Assembly: GCF_001279585.1 (NCBI RefSeq)
Contig: NZ_LGEC01000059.1
Span: forward strand, 1 to 64,000
Origin: Nocardiopsis sp. NRRL B-16309
GTDB lineage: Bacteria > Actinomycetota > Actinomycetes > Streptosporangiales > Streptosporangiaceae
Reading direction: 5' to 3'
Length of the DNA: 64,000 bases
The translations under genes and the position numbers were made by a program. How positions within the stretch are numbered: position 1 is the first letter of the stretch; each line of letters starts with the position of its first letter. Under the pieces are notes generated by a model. The model searched no databases. It worked only from the letters and a program-made list of their open reading frames with translations, and was not told the origin of the DNA. Below, piece after piece: positions 45,489-53,941 of the stretch.

Positions 45489-47402
45489 TCACACCCCGAC
45501 GAGCTGGTGCAGGTCCACCGACTCCGCCAGGGCGCGCAGGCCCGCGTCGCCGGGGTGCAGGTGGTCGCCCGAGTCGTACTCCGGACGCATCCGGGCGGGG
45601 TCCTGCGGGTCGCGCAGCACCGCGTCGAAGTCCCAGACCCCGGCGAAGACACTGGCGGGGTCGTCGGCCTGCCCGCGCAGGTGGGTGTTGACCAGCTGGC
45701 GGGCCCGCTCCACCGCTTCCGTGCAGCGGGCCTCGCCGCCGCACGGGCCGAGCGTGGCCACGAACACCCGGACCCCGTGCTCGTCGGCCGTGTCCGCGAT
45801 GGACTCCAGCCCGGCGATCACTTCACGGGGGTCGGTGCCCCAGCGCAGGTCGTTGATCCCGGCGAAGACGATGAGCGTGCCCACGCCCTCACGGGTGAAC
45901 ACGTCGCGCTGCGCGCGGTGGGTCATCGCGACGCCGTTGGCGTAGGTGGACACCCCAGAGCCCGGGTATCCGTCCGTCACCACGTGGTTCCCGGCCACGC
46001 CCATGTTGAGCACACCCAGGTTGGGCAGCTCGGGCTGCTCGGCCAGCCGGGCACTGAGCACGTCGGGCCACCGCGCGTGGGCGTCGCGGGTGGACCGGGT
46101 CCCGTCGGTGATGGAGTCCCCGAACGCGACCACGGCGCCGGGCCCGTCCAGGACCTCGACCCCGGCGAGGAACGGCCACTGGTCGACCCGCCCGGTGAAC
46201 GGCTCCCCGCCGGCGACGAGGGTCTGGTCGCCGGTGCCGGGGGCACTGGTGAAGTTGGTGTCCACGGAGGCGTAGTGGACCGGGGCCGCCGTCACCCGGT
46301 CGGGCAGGTGGAGGGAGACCAGGACGTCGGTGTGCGGCGGGAGCAGGATCTCCACCGGATCGCTGAAGACCTGCCCGCCCGCGGGGATGACCGTCTCGGA
46401 CCTGCCCCCGAAGGCGAGCGGGAGCGCCGAGCCCCGCGTGGCGGCGCCCTGCCCGCGCAGGGCCAGCGAGGCGGCACCCACCCGGACGGGACGCTCGGCG
46501 AAGGTGTTGTCCAACCGGATGCGGACGCGGTGGCCGCCGGCGGTGGAGCGCACCGCCAGCCGCAGGGTCTGGTCCTCCCAGGGGCCGACCTCCATGTACC
46601 CGGAGGTGGCCCGCGCCCAGGTCCCGGTCCAGTCCTCGCCCGCGGACCGGCCGCCGACCGAGAACACGTGCATGCGCGCCGAGTCCTCCGCCACCTCGGG
46701 CAGGACCACGTGGTCGACCTCGCGGAGCGGGTCGACCGGCACACTGCGGGCGTACAGGCGCACGGGCCCGGAGGGATCGTTCTCGATGGCGCTGGAGGAG
46801 TTGGCGTAGGGCAGGGTGAGCACGGCGTCCCCGGCCGGGCCCTCGGTCCAGTGCGGGACGCTGAGGGTGAAGTCCTGCTCGGTGCCGTCGGCGTAGACGA
46901 CCGTGCCGGTGCCCAGGACGTCGTCGCCGCCGCCCCCGACCCGGGAGCCGGTCACCAGGAACCCCACCGAGCGCACACGCGTGTCCTCCAGGACGACCGG
47001 CTGGCCGTCGGCGAGCAGGTGGTCGGGGCGGCCCCGGGAGTAGGCGGGGAGCCGGAAGGGGGTCCCCAGGAGGACGACGTCGCCGCCGGGCACCCAGCCC
47101 GCCGCGGCGAGCGACCGCGCGGAGAGGCTGTTGCCCGAGCCGTCGAGGTCGGCGGAGGTGGCGGCTCCGTCGGGAGAGATCCCGGCCCGGTCGATGAAGG
47201 TGGAGAAGGCCTTGGGGACCGGACCGGACGGCCGCTCGCTCCGGGGGCGGGCGTCGACGTCGCGGAAGACGGTGCTGTTGACGACGATCAGCAGCACCAC
47301 CAGCATCACGAGTGCCCCGGTGCCCCGCAGCAGATGGGTCCACATCCGCCGGCCCCGGGGCCGGGCCTGGCCGGACCTGTGCTTCCCGCTCCCGCCCACC
47401 AC
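45489..47402 (-). CDS. Membrane-anchored SGNH/GDSL hydrolase
   Basis: About 637 aa. After a basic N-terminus one membrane helix (GALVMLVVLLIVVNSTVF) anchors an extracellular protein. About 340 residues of accessory, beta-rich region come first, then an SGNH esterase domain with block I AFGDSITDGT, block II NMGVAGN, block III GINDLRW and block V DHLHPGD, so the catalytic Ser and His are present. Likely an esterase or lipase acting on cell-surface glycan. The start is uncertain: GTG 47402 (GGGAAGGG upstream) is preferred and GTG 47483 is possible. Confidence 0.88.
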   Translation of the reverse strand: MVGGSGKHRSGQARPRGRRMWTHLLRGTGALVMLVVLLIVVNSTVFRDVDARPRSERPSGPVPKAFSTFIDRAGISPDGAATSADLDGSGNSLSARSLAAAGWVPGGDVVLLGTPFRLPAYSRGRPDHLLADGQPVVLEDTRVRSVGFLVTGSRVGGGGDDVLGTGTVVYADGTEQDFTLSVPHWTEGPAGDAVLTLPYANSSSAIENDPSGPVRLYARSVPVDPLREVDHVVLPEVAEDSARMHVFSVGGRSAGEDWTGTWARATSGYMEVGPWEDQTLRLAVRSTAGGHRVRIRLDNTFAERPVRVGAASLALRGQGAATRGSALPLAFGGRSETVIPAGGQVFSDPVEILLPPHTDVLVSLHLPDRVTAAPVHYASVDTNFTSAPGTGDQTLVAGGEPFTGRVDQWPFLAGVEVLDGPGAVVAFGDSITDGTRSTRDAHARWPDVLSARLAEQPELPNLGVLNMGVAGNHVVTDGYPGSGVSTYANGVAMTHRAQRDVFTREGVGTLIVFAGINDLRWGTDPREVIAGLESIADTADEHGVRVFVATLGPCGGEARCTEAVERARQLVNTHLRGQADDPASVFAGVWDFDAVLRDPQDPARMRPEYDSGDHLHPGDAGLRALAESVDLHQLVGV

Positions 47403-47654
47403 ACGCCCTTCCCGGAGGCATCTGTCCACCGACCGATCGGACGACGCCGGATGCGCGGTGGTTGTCGAGACGTGTACCACCACGTCCCTCGACCGTCGAT
47501 CAGTCTAGGGGAACCGGGTCGCCGACCCGGGTGCGTCGAGAAAAGTCCGGAGTGTCCGTCGGTCTTCTCCACCGCTATCGAGGCACGGTCCGGGCCGGGT
47601 TCACGGCTTGGGTGTCGGGGCCCGCCGTCGCCCGGGCGCAAGGGGTGGCGCCGG

Positions 47655-47820
47655 GGTTGGGCCCGACGGGATGCACGGCAGGAATACCGAGGCAGGCGCC
47701 CGACCGGATTCGGGGCTGGGGTGTCGGGAACGAGCCCGACCGGGTGCGCGGTTGAGGCTCTGGAGTGGGGCCGACCGGGTGCGCGGTTGAGGTGCCAGGC
47801 AGGTGCCCGACCGGGTTCAG
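47655..47820. repeat. Tandem array of about 36-bp units
   Basis: The core GCCCGACCGGGTGCGCGGTT (with variants) recurs with cores at 47664, 47701, 47737, 47772 and 47808, a spacing of 35-37 bp. The last unit contains the stop codon of the leftward glycosyltransferase gene at 47817. The period of about 12 codons keeps long minus-strand ORFs open, but those are artefacts. Confidence 0.75.
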
Positions 47821-48566
47821 GGTGCCCTCCATCCCAGCTTCGCCAGCGCACGGGCCCGGTCCGCCATGACCGCGGCGCGCGCGGCCCGCTCCCCGGCGTC
47901 GCTGTGCGCGGCGGCCGCGGTCGCCTGGCCGGGCCACTTGCGGTACAACAGGCCCGGTTCCGCCGTGAACCAGCCCGGGCTCACGGCGTCCAGTGCCAGG
48001 AGGAGCCCGGTGTCCTCGGAGGCGGGCAGGGCCATCCAGCCGCCCAGGGCCAGCAGCAGGTCGCGCCGGACGCACAGCGTGGCCGGGTGCACCGGCGGGA
48101 GGAAGTCCCGCTCGCGCCAGGCCGCCAGGACGGTTCCGCGAGCGATCGGGCCCTCCGGGGGACCGTCGTCCACGGCGACCGTCGATCCGTCGGGAAGCAG
48201 GTCGAGCGCGCGCGAGACGGCCCATCCGGTACCGGACTCCCGCGTGAGCGCGGCGACGTCACGGGCGAGCGCGCCGGGCGTGAGCCGGTCGTCGGCGTCG
48301 AGCACGCGCACGAACTCCCCCACGGCACGCGAGAGCGCCAGCGTGCGCGCCGTCGCCGCGCGGCCGGGGCGGCCCTGCCCGAAGGCCACGCGCGAATCGT
48401 CGGGCACGTACGGGGCCACGTCACCGGTCTCCCCGTCCTCCTGGACGACCCACTGCCAGTCCCAGCCGTCGGGCAGGCGCTGGGCGGCCAGGGAGGCATA
48501 GGCCTCGGTCAGGTACCGGGCGGCGGGGGCGTGCACGGCGGTGACGACGGTGACGGTCCTGGTCAT
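47817..48566 (-). CDS. Glycosyltransferase family 2
   Basis: About 249 aa, GT-A fold. The nucleotide-sugar binding start is VTVVTAVHAPAARYLTEAYA, followed by the metal-binding DxD-type VRVLDADDRLTPGA and the acceptor-region VHPATLCVRRDLLLALGGW. No membrane helix. The start is ambiguous (ATG 48566 or 48575). The C-terminus ends in the tandem-repeat array. Acceptor unknown. Confidence 0.85.
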   Translation of the reverse strand: MTRTVTVVTAVHAPAARYLTEAYASLAAQRLPDGWDWQWVVQEDGETGDVAPYVPDDSRVAFGQGRPGRAATARTLALSRAVGEFVRVLDADDRLTPGALARDVAALTRESGTGWAVSRALDLLPDGSTVAVDDGPPEGPIARGTVLAAWRERDFLPPVHPATLCVRRDLLLALGGWMALPASEDTGLLLALDAVSPGWFTAEPGLLYRKWPGQATAAAAHSDAGERAARAAVMADRARALAKLGWRAP

Positions 48567-48686
48567 ACCCGCCATCCTGCCGTGGCCGGGCCTCGACCCG
48601 CTCTCCGGCCCGCAGGAGTGGTTCCCGGTACCCGGCCCCCGCGAGAGGATGCCGGAGACAGCCCCACCACACTGCGGGAGAGTCCC

Positions 48687-48923
48687 ATGGAACTCATGAC
48701 CGTCGCCGCCCTGCGCGAAGCCCTGGCCGACCTGCCCGACGACGCGATCGTCGTCGCCTCCGGCAGCGGCCGACCGCTGGTCGCGGTGGGGACCGATCCC
48801 GGAAGCGGACGGGTGGAGCTGACGTTCCCGGACGACCGGCTCCCGACGGTCAACATCATCGATGGCCGGTCGACCGGCACCGTCGTCCAGACGGACGCCC
48901 TCTACGGCGACATCCACCTGTGA
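48687..48923 (+). CDS. Hypothetical protein, 78 aa
   Basis: ATG 48687 follows GGGAGAG. It reads MELMTVAALREALADLPDDA with a compact alternating strand/helix pattern. No signal peptide, cysteines or membrane helix. Family not recognised. It is divergent from the glycosyltransferase and the last chromosomal-looking gene before the element boundary. Confidence 0.65.
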   Translation: MELMTVAALREALADLPDDAIVVASGSGRPLVAVGTDPGSGRVELTFPDDRLPTVNIIDGRSTGTVVQTDALYGDIHL

Positions 48924-49147
48924 CGACCCTCAGGTCTGGGCATCCGCCAGCGAGTCCCCGCACATCCGTCGAGGCCGCGGACGGGCCATGTCATGAGCGT
49001 GGTGCGGGCGCACGTGGAGAAGGGGCAGGCGGCACGCCGCCGAGGGCGTGCCGTTCGCGCTGACTTGCAGGGCCCAGGGTGTCAAAATGGCTGTCAGAAC
49101 CCGGGCACACGGGAGCCCCGGATGGACTCCGCCGCAGTTCACAGGGG

Positions 49148-49203
49148 GTAGGCCGGGCAGGACTCGAACCCGCGACCCAGGGATTATGAGTCCACCGACC
49201 GTG
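49148..49203 (-). tRNA. 3' half of a CAU-anticodon tRNA; probable attachment site
   Basis: On the minus strand 49194-49148 reads as tRNA positions 27-73: anticodon loop CTCATAA (CAU; tRNA-Met or Ile2), a 5-nt variable loop, T-arm GCGGG-TTCGAGT-CCTGC, acceptor strand CCGGCCT and discriminator A. Upstream the D-arm and 5' acceptor strand do not pair properly. This is the remnant expected where an element integrated into a tRNA 3' end. The intact gene should lie at the far end of the element, outside this window. Confidence 0.75.
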
Positions 49204-49695
49204 ACGACGGCACACCCATCCTGACCTGTGAAGGAGCACCCAGAGTGGGATGGACTCACGATTTTTCAACATGCATTCAGCACAGACCTCCACTGCAGGC
49301 CGCCCTTCTCCCCCAGTGGTGAGGGCTGGCAGCCGGCGCTAGCAAGGAGCGCGGCCGGGGACAAAACCGTCCCGGATAGCGAGTCTCTGCCCCGGGAGAT
49401 GCGCGCGCCGAGCGGAGGTGGACGCTCAGACGGACTCAGCCGTGGACTTGCTGTGGGAGGCCGCCCCGGACCTGGCTGCGGACTGAGCGTCGTCCCCTTT
49501 CCCGCGGGGCCTTGTGCGTGCCCGCTCACCAAGGCCGGACGACCGCGCCAACAGCCCTCAGGCGACGCTCTGGGGACCGTTCGCGTGTCCGCTACCGGCC
49601 ATGGGCTTGGCCATGTCCTTACCCGGACCGACATGTCAAAGGGGGAGTATGAGAGGCAGACGGGGCGGACGAGTAGCCTGAGAAAGCGAGCCCTC

Positions 49696-50145
49696 ATGCA
49701 AGCGTTCCTCGCACTTGTGGAAGTTCTCGAGCCAATCCTTCTGGTCCTCGTCGGGGCCGTCGGGACGGGGGTTGCCACTGGTCTCAATGAGCGTAGGAAG
49801 CGTCGGTACGTCCTCCAAGACGCAGCCATTGAACAGCAGCGAAGCATTCGCGCCAGCAAGCGAGAAGACTTGCAGCAGTTGCTCCATGAGCGAGGGCGCT
49901 ACATCATTCTGTCAAACAGTGCGGCCCCAAGTATGGCCGATGATCACTGGCAGAACATGGTGAACCTTGCAGCCTCATCGGGCGACAAAGATGTCGTGTT
50001 AGCAGTTGAGTACTTCTTCGATGAACGGTTCGATGATGAGGGAGAGCTTCTCGATTTGGTGTCCAAGAAAATCTTGGAACTAGGATCCCCCATCAGCATA
50101 CCGCGTTGGTGGCAGTGGCGTCGAAGGAGAGAGTTCGGGGTCTAG
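49696..50145 (+). CDS. Small single-TM membrane protein of the element
   Basis: 149 aa from ATG 49696. ATG 49633 is possible, but neither start has a good ribosome-binding site. It has one N-terminal helix (LEPILLVLVGAVGTGVATGL), then a cytoplasmic, charged, probably helical domain (RRKRRYVLQDAAIEQQRS...) ending in a basic WWQWRRRREFGV. Codon use is less GC-biased than the chromosome. It lies 42 bp upstream of an HNH-like gene in the same orientation, so the two may form one unit. I see no homologous family. Confidence 0.6.
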   Translation: MQAFLALVEVLEPILLVLVGAVGTGVATGLNERRKRRYVLQDAAIEQQRSIRASKREDLQQLLHERGRYIILSNSAAPSMADDHWQNMVNLAASSGDKDVVLAVEYFFDERFDDEGELLDLVSKKILELGSPISIPRWWQWRRRREFGV

Positions 50146-50187
50146 CTGGCGAAACACGCGGAAGGACGTCTTTGGGTTGGAGACACC

Positions 50188-51081
50188 ATGAGCTCAGATA
50201 GTAATCACAGAAAACCCGAAAACAGGGGGAACGAGGACTCAACCCCAGAGACTGCATCCAGTACGACAGATTTCGAGCCCCCAGAAATCTATGCCCATCT
50301 TCTCGCACCCGCAGATAAAATGTGCTGGTGGTGTAGAACTCGACCAGCCACCACGGGCGAACACAAATACAAGCGTTCGAGCCTGACGCGCTTGATGGAC
50401 GACAGGCAAATGTTGGTTTGGAGAGATGGAAAACAGCGACGCGAAATTCGCGGAAAGAGCGGAATCAAGCGAGATCGATACGGTGTAATAAAATTTCCAA
50501 AGTCGCTGTGTGCTCCGTGCAACAACGATCTGTCTCAACCCTTCGACATAGCATACGACACCTATGCGGAGCACGTCGAGACCCATATAATGAGGATAAT
50601 GCCCGTGGTGGACATGGGATCGATATACGAGTCAGATTGGCAGGATAAGTCACTCGACCTGGCCCGTTACCATGCCAAACACTTCGGCTGCCGCATGGCC
50701 ATGGACCGCATCCCTATACCGCAATCACTGCGTGATTTCATGAATGGCGCGCAAGACATGGACGATGGGCAAATGGTGATCATCTCCACAGATTCCGTGC
50801 ACCGTGAATACGGGCGTGGGATGCACATTAGCCCCACAATGGCCATAATGGATCGCGAACGGACACGCTTCATTGGATGCGTCATGGCTTCCTACATTGG
50901 ATCAATGGGCATTAGATATGAGTGGGTGGCCGATGGAATCCCATCGGACCAGAGATCTCAGTTCTTCCACTACGAGCACCCAACGATCAACTTCTTCCGA
51001 AATAATGAGGATATGATATTTCAGAAAACTCGAAAACCAGGCCGATTTGCACGTTTCGTAGAATGGATAAACAAACCCTAA
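50188..51081 (+). CDS. HNH-like zinc protein, AT-rich
   Basis: 297 aa with unusually AT-rich codons for this genome. Residues about 45-115 hold a treble-clef pattern CWWCRTRPATTGEH ... SLCAPCNN, the CxxC/EH/CxxCN spacing of HNH nucleases or their structural relatives. The canonical second histidine is not evident. The remaining 180 residues are unrecognised. Nuclease activity is therefore inferred only. It probably forms an operon with the membrane protein upstream. A defence or phage-interference role is possible from its cargo position. Confidence 0.6.
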   Translation: MSSDSNHRKPENRGNEDSTPETASSTTDFEPPEIYAHLLAPADKMCWWCRTRPATTGEHKYKRSSLTRLMDDRQMLVWRDGKQRREIRGKSGIKRDRYGVIKFPKSLCAPCNNDLSQPFDIAYDTYAEHVETHIMRIMPVVDMGSIYESDWQDKSLDLARYHAKHFGCRMAMDRIPIPQSLRDFMNGAQDMDDGQMVIISTDSVHREYGRGMHISPTMAIMDRERTRFIGCVMASYIGSMGIRYEWVADGIPSDQRSQFFHYEHPTINFFRNNEDMIFQKTRKPGRFARFVEWINKP

Positions 51082-51239
51082 ACAACTCTTATGAGGATGC
51101 AGATCTCAAACGGCAGAATATCGTGATATCAATGTGCATCAGAAAAAGTCAGCGCTGTCGAGAAGGTGCCCTCTGATGACGAGCCGAAAGAATATCACTG
51201 CAGCCCTGACTTTGCTGCTGGTGCTATAGCAACAAGAAA

Positions 51240-51260
51240 GCCCGGGTCATGCACCCGGGC
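51240..51260 (-). terminator. Terminator with T-rich tail (leftward)
   Basis: 8-bp arms gcccgggt/acccgggc with a 5-nt loop. On the minus strand a T-rich tail follows (tttcttgttgc). It ends the leftward pair 51867-51277 and may also stop the HNH unit. Confidence 0.75.
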
Positions 51261-51276
51261 CTCTCGTGATTCGCGG

Positions 51277-51408
51277 TCAGAGAATGCGCCTCTGTAGACG
51301 CTTCATTCGCGCTTCGTCGGCATCATCCCAGGTGCGGTCCATCGCGCCCTTGAGGGCTTCCACCTGGTCTACGACAGGCTCGATTCCGAAGGAGCGCAGG
51401 AGCAGCAT
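51277..51408 (-). CDS. Candidate small ORF, 43 aa
   Basis: MLLLRSFGIEPVVDQVEALK... ends MKRLQRRIL. Composition (acidic, helical) is protein-like, and the frame stays open back to the stop of the lipoprotein gene, with plausible text before the ATG (QDDPKPEHAA). It may begin at an unrecognised start or be the tail of a decayed gene. It is followed by a strong terminator. Confidence 0.45.
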   Translation of the reverse strand: MLLLRSFGIEPVVDQVEALKGAMDRTWDDADEARMKRLQRRIL

Positions 51409-51450
51409 CGCGGCGTGTTCCGGCTTCGGGTCGTCCTGAGAGCGAGAAAG

Positions 51451-51867
51451 TCACCACGGGTAACCGTCGATGATCCCGTCACCCACCGGCTCCGTGTTCT
51501 CCTGACACCACGGGATCATCGCGTCCGCCCCCGCCTCCGAATCCCCCATGTGCTCCAACGCAATCTCCCGCAGCGCGGGCTCCGCGTCCTCCTCCAACGC
51601 CTTCGTGTTCGCCTCCATCTCCAGAATGACGATCTGCGCCTCCTCGTGCGGGGCCAGATCATCCGCCTCCCGGTAGACATCACGCATCCGAAGGTCGTTA
51701 CAGATCCACTTCGCTGACTCCGGGTCAACCTCAACCTCCGGCGGCGCGGACGGCGACGCCACCGAAGCAGCCGGCGTGGACTCCTCCTCAGGGGCAGGCT
51801 CAGGCGAGGAGCATCCGGACAGCACCACGACGGCACCCAAACACACCAGCGCACGCGACACAGACAT
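51451..51867 (-). CDS. Small lipoprotein
   Basis: 138 aa with a clear lipoprotein signal (LVCLGAVVVLSGC, Cys near 19), a Pro/Ser/Glu linker and a domain of about 90 residues with two cysteines (WICNDL, PWCQEN) that may form a disulfide. It is exported and membrane-tethered. Family not recognised. Confidence 0.78.
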   Translation of the reverse strand: MSVSRALVCLGAVVVLSGCSSPEPAPEEESTPAASVASPSAPPEVEVDPESAKWICNDLRMRDVYREADDLAPHEEAQIVILEMEANTKALEEDAEPALREIALEHMGDSEAGADAMIPWCQENTEPVGDGIIDGYPW

Positions 51868-52024
51868 CAGGCCTCCAGCAGTAGACGGAAGCGCCGAAGC
51901 GGGCGACGCGAGAAAAACCAGTGTGTCGCCTGGGGAACCTCTATGTGGGCGTACCCGCCCGTAACGTCCGTGCGGCGCCCTACCGTCTCAGCAACCCCGA
52001 GAACAGAGGCCCCATACGAACCCC

Positions 52025-52192
52025 ATGACCACCACCGCAGCCGCGGCAACGCTCGCTCTCACTGCCTGCTCAACCAACCCGCCAGCCGAAGAGCCCACCG
52101 ACGCTGCCGCGCCCGAACGGATGGTGACGTATCCAGGGCTAGCCATTGGGGGGCTTCCCCCTGCCTGTGCTCTTCACCTTCTTAGAGAGTAA
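52025..52192 (+). CDS. Possible truncated lipoprotein, 55 aa
   Basis: The start MTTTAAAATLALTACSTN resembles a minimal lipoprotein signal with Cys15, followed by a Pro/Glu/Ala linker. The chain ends after only 40 more residues, with a different composition near the end (PGLAIGGLPPACALHLLRE), so it may be a decayed lipoprotein gene. GAGAACAGAGG lies 10-20 nt upstream. Confidence 0.35.
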   Translation: MTTTAAAATLALTACSTNPPAEEPTDAAAPERMVTYPGLAIGGLPPACALHLLRE

Positions 52193-52200
52193 GAAGACGC

Positions 52201-52320
52201 AGCCTCCGCAGCCTCCGCACGACGCGCAAAACGACTCCTGGCCTGCCGATATACGGCGGAGACTGGGCAGGCAACCCAGCCTCCGCTAGCCTCCGCAGCC
52301 TCCGCGTTAGCCTCCGCTGG
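52201..52320. repeat. Iteron-like GCCTCCGC repeats
   Basis: The 8-9-bp motif (A)GCCTCCGC recurs six times on the plus strand, in two clusters (52201-52219 and 52278-52317) with 9-11-bp steps. One inverted copy lies near 52255. The last copies form the stop codon region of the replication-relaxation gene. Resemblance to plasmid iterons is suggestive of an origin or operator. Confidence 0.6.
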
Positions 52321-53257
52321 ACCGGAACACGATGCTGGTGCGCTCTCCATCGGAGTCGTAGTGGAGCGGCACCACGATGTCCGCCGCGGGCCCGTGCTCC
52401 TGGAGGTCACTCAGCAGCACCACACCGGCTTGCAGGACCGTGTCGGTGCCCCCTCGGTAGGACCAACGCGGCATCATGCGCTGGAGCGAGTACTGACGGG
52501 TCCGCATCATGCGGGATGCCTGCGGGTTGGCGAACACGATCAAGACCGTGGGGAACCACCGGTACCGGCGCTGCCAGGCCGGGCGGGTGGACAGGTCGCC
52601 GATGAGGACGCGCCGGCCCCTGGGATGGCGGCCCGGGGCGTAGTCGGCGTAGCGCCGGTACTGGTTGACCTTCTCCACCAGGCGGTGGAGGGGCATGGTT
52701 CCCCGGTCGATCTCCAGGAAGAAGGACATGTCCCAGCGGGTGCCGCCTTCGACGTGGACGTAGTCCAGGACGGCGTCCGTGATGAGGTTGGAGTTCCGGA
52801 AGGATCTCCCGCTGCGGTAGCGGTGGGCGACCTCGGGTGTCCAGCTCAAAGGGCTCAGGGACAGGCCCTGGCCGCGTGCGTGGTCAAGGAAGGCCAGGCC
52901 CGTGTCAACGACCGCCAGTGAGTGGCGCTGCAGGGGTCCGCGGGCGCGTGCGGCGTCCATCCGGTAGGGGCGTTCCGGGACACCGCCGTGGGCATGCGCC
53001 AGCTCCGCTCCAGCCGGGGTGGTGAACCACACGCTGTCCTCACCGCGGGGGCGGAAGACCCGGTCGGCCAGACCTACAGCACGGAGTCGGTTCAACGTCT
53101 TGCGGAGGTAGTGCGGGTGTGCGGCATCCGGACGGAGGAGTCGCTGGATCTGCGAGGTGGTCATGAGCCGGTGATGGGTGAGGACCATCAGGACGGCGGA
53201 CTGGATCGGGGTGAGCCGGGTGCGCTCGGGTGCTGAGCGTTGCTGTGCTGAGGGCAT
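52307..53257 (-). CDS. Replication-relaxation family protein
   Basis: 316 aa matching the Replic_Relax type found on actinobacterial plasmids and integrative elements. An N-terminal winged-HTH (QSAVLMVLTHHRLMTTSQIQRLL...YLRKTLNRLRAVGLADR, about 20-70) is followed by a domain with EIDRGTMPLHRLVEKVNQYRRY and FPTVLIVFANP, a pattern like restriction-fold nucleases. It probably assists initiation or relaxation at the element origin. ATG has AGGA upstream. The 3' end overlaps the iteron-like repeats. Confidence 0.82.
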   Translation of the reverse strand: MPSAQQRSAPERTRLTPIQSAVLMVLTHHRLMTTSQIQRLLRPDAAHPHYLRKTLNRLRAVGLADRVFRPRGEDSVWFTTPAGAELAHAHGGVPERPYRMDAARARGPLQRHSLAVVDTGLAFLDHARGQGLSLSPLSWTPEVAHRYRSGRSFRNSNLITDAVLDYVHVEGGTRWDMSFFLEIDRGTMPLHRLVEKVNQYRRYADYAPGRHPRGRRVLIGDLSTRPAWQRRYRWFPTVLIVFANPQASRMMRTRQYSLQRMMPRWSYRGGTDTVLQAGVVLLSDLQEHGPAADIVVPLHYDSDGERTSIVFRSSGG

Positions 53258-53317
53258 GTGGTCCTGTCTGTCGAGACGGCATCAACAGAGAGGTGCACTG
53301 GCACGGTGGTGAGTGTG

Positions 53318-53356
53318 TCTTCACCTCATCCAACTGGGACGTGTATGAGGTGAAGA
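53318..53356. promoter_or_regulatory. 39-bp dyad upstream of the replication-relaxation gene
   Basis: Perfect 12-bp arms TCTTCACCTCAT and ATGAGGTGAAGA separated by 15 bp, 60-100 bp before the leftward start codon. It is probably an operator or protein-binding site, since there is no T-tract. The remainder of 53258-53674 shows no convincing gene. Confidence 0.55.
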
Positions 53357-53674
53357 TGTCACGACGTCGGCAACAGGTCCGCAAGCCTGACGTGGCAGGC
53401 CATGCAGCCGAATGGCCCGGCAGAAGGGGTTCACCCGTCTGCGAGCCCTTCCAGGTGCCTTCCTGCGAGCCCTGTCGGCAAGGCCAGTGCCTTCCCCTCT
53501 CAAGAAGGGCAAGCCGATTCATGCTCAGCTTGTGACAGGTAGTAGGCGTAGCGCCGGCCTTGCCGCACTCGGCCTCGGTTGCGCACAGGGGTTGCCGAAG
53601 ATCACGAACGCGCCGCGCACAGCGCACAGGCCGCTCGCTCTGGCCCCGAAGGCTGCGCTGAGTATGATGAAGGT

Positions 53675-53941
53675 ATGAGTGAGGCGAAGAAGCGTGTAAC
53701 GCTCACGTTGGACCCCGAACTCCTGGAGGTCGCCGAGGCCGCCGTGGACGCCGGCGAGGCCCGGTCGGTGTCGGCCTGGGTGAACGCAGCCCTGGCCGAG
53801 AAGAAGCGCCGCCAGGAGCGTGCGCAGCTCCTCATCGAGCAGGACCTGGTCCAAGCTCGGGAGAGCGACCCGCAGGAGTACGAGCGCGCCATGCAGTGGG
53901 CGCAGGACATCGCCGGCGGGGAAGAGGGCCAGGCCGCGTGA
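53675..53941 (+). CDS. RHH-type antitoxin
   Basis: 88 aa beginning MSEAKKRVTLTLDPELLEVA, the short basic strand plus helices of ribbon-helix-helix antitoxins (about 6-48), followed by a charged helical tail (KKRRQERAQLLIEQDL) to bind the toxin. A -10-like TATGAT at 53663 places the predicted transcript start on the ATG itself, so translation may be leaderless. The stop overlaps the next gene by 4 nt (GTGA). Confidence 0.8.
   Translation: MSEAKKRVTLTLDPELLEVAEAAVDAGEARSVSAWVNAALAEKKRRQERAQLLIEQDLVQARESDPQEYERAMQWAQDIAGGEEGQAA

Noticed and set aside
47575..48225. Minus-strand ORF with repeated Pro/Arg phrases over the 36-bp array
   Set aside because: The 12-codon period keeps the frame open; it overlaps the glycosyltransferase in another frame and has no start signal.
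45507..48923. Very long plus-strand ORF (over 1,000 codons) antisense to the SGNH hydrolase
   Set aside because: High GC leaves antisense frames open. Only its last 78 codons, with their own ribosome-binding site, look coding.
53230..53535. 101-codon plus-strand ORF over the replication-relaxation control region
   Set aside because: It overlaps the start of the leftward gene, crosses the 39-bp dyad and has no ribosome-binding site.
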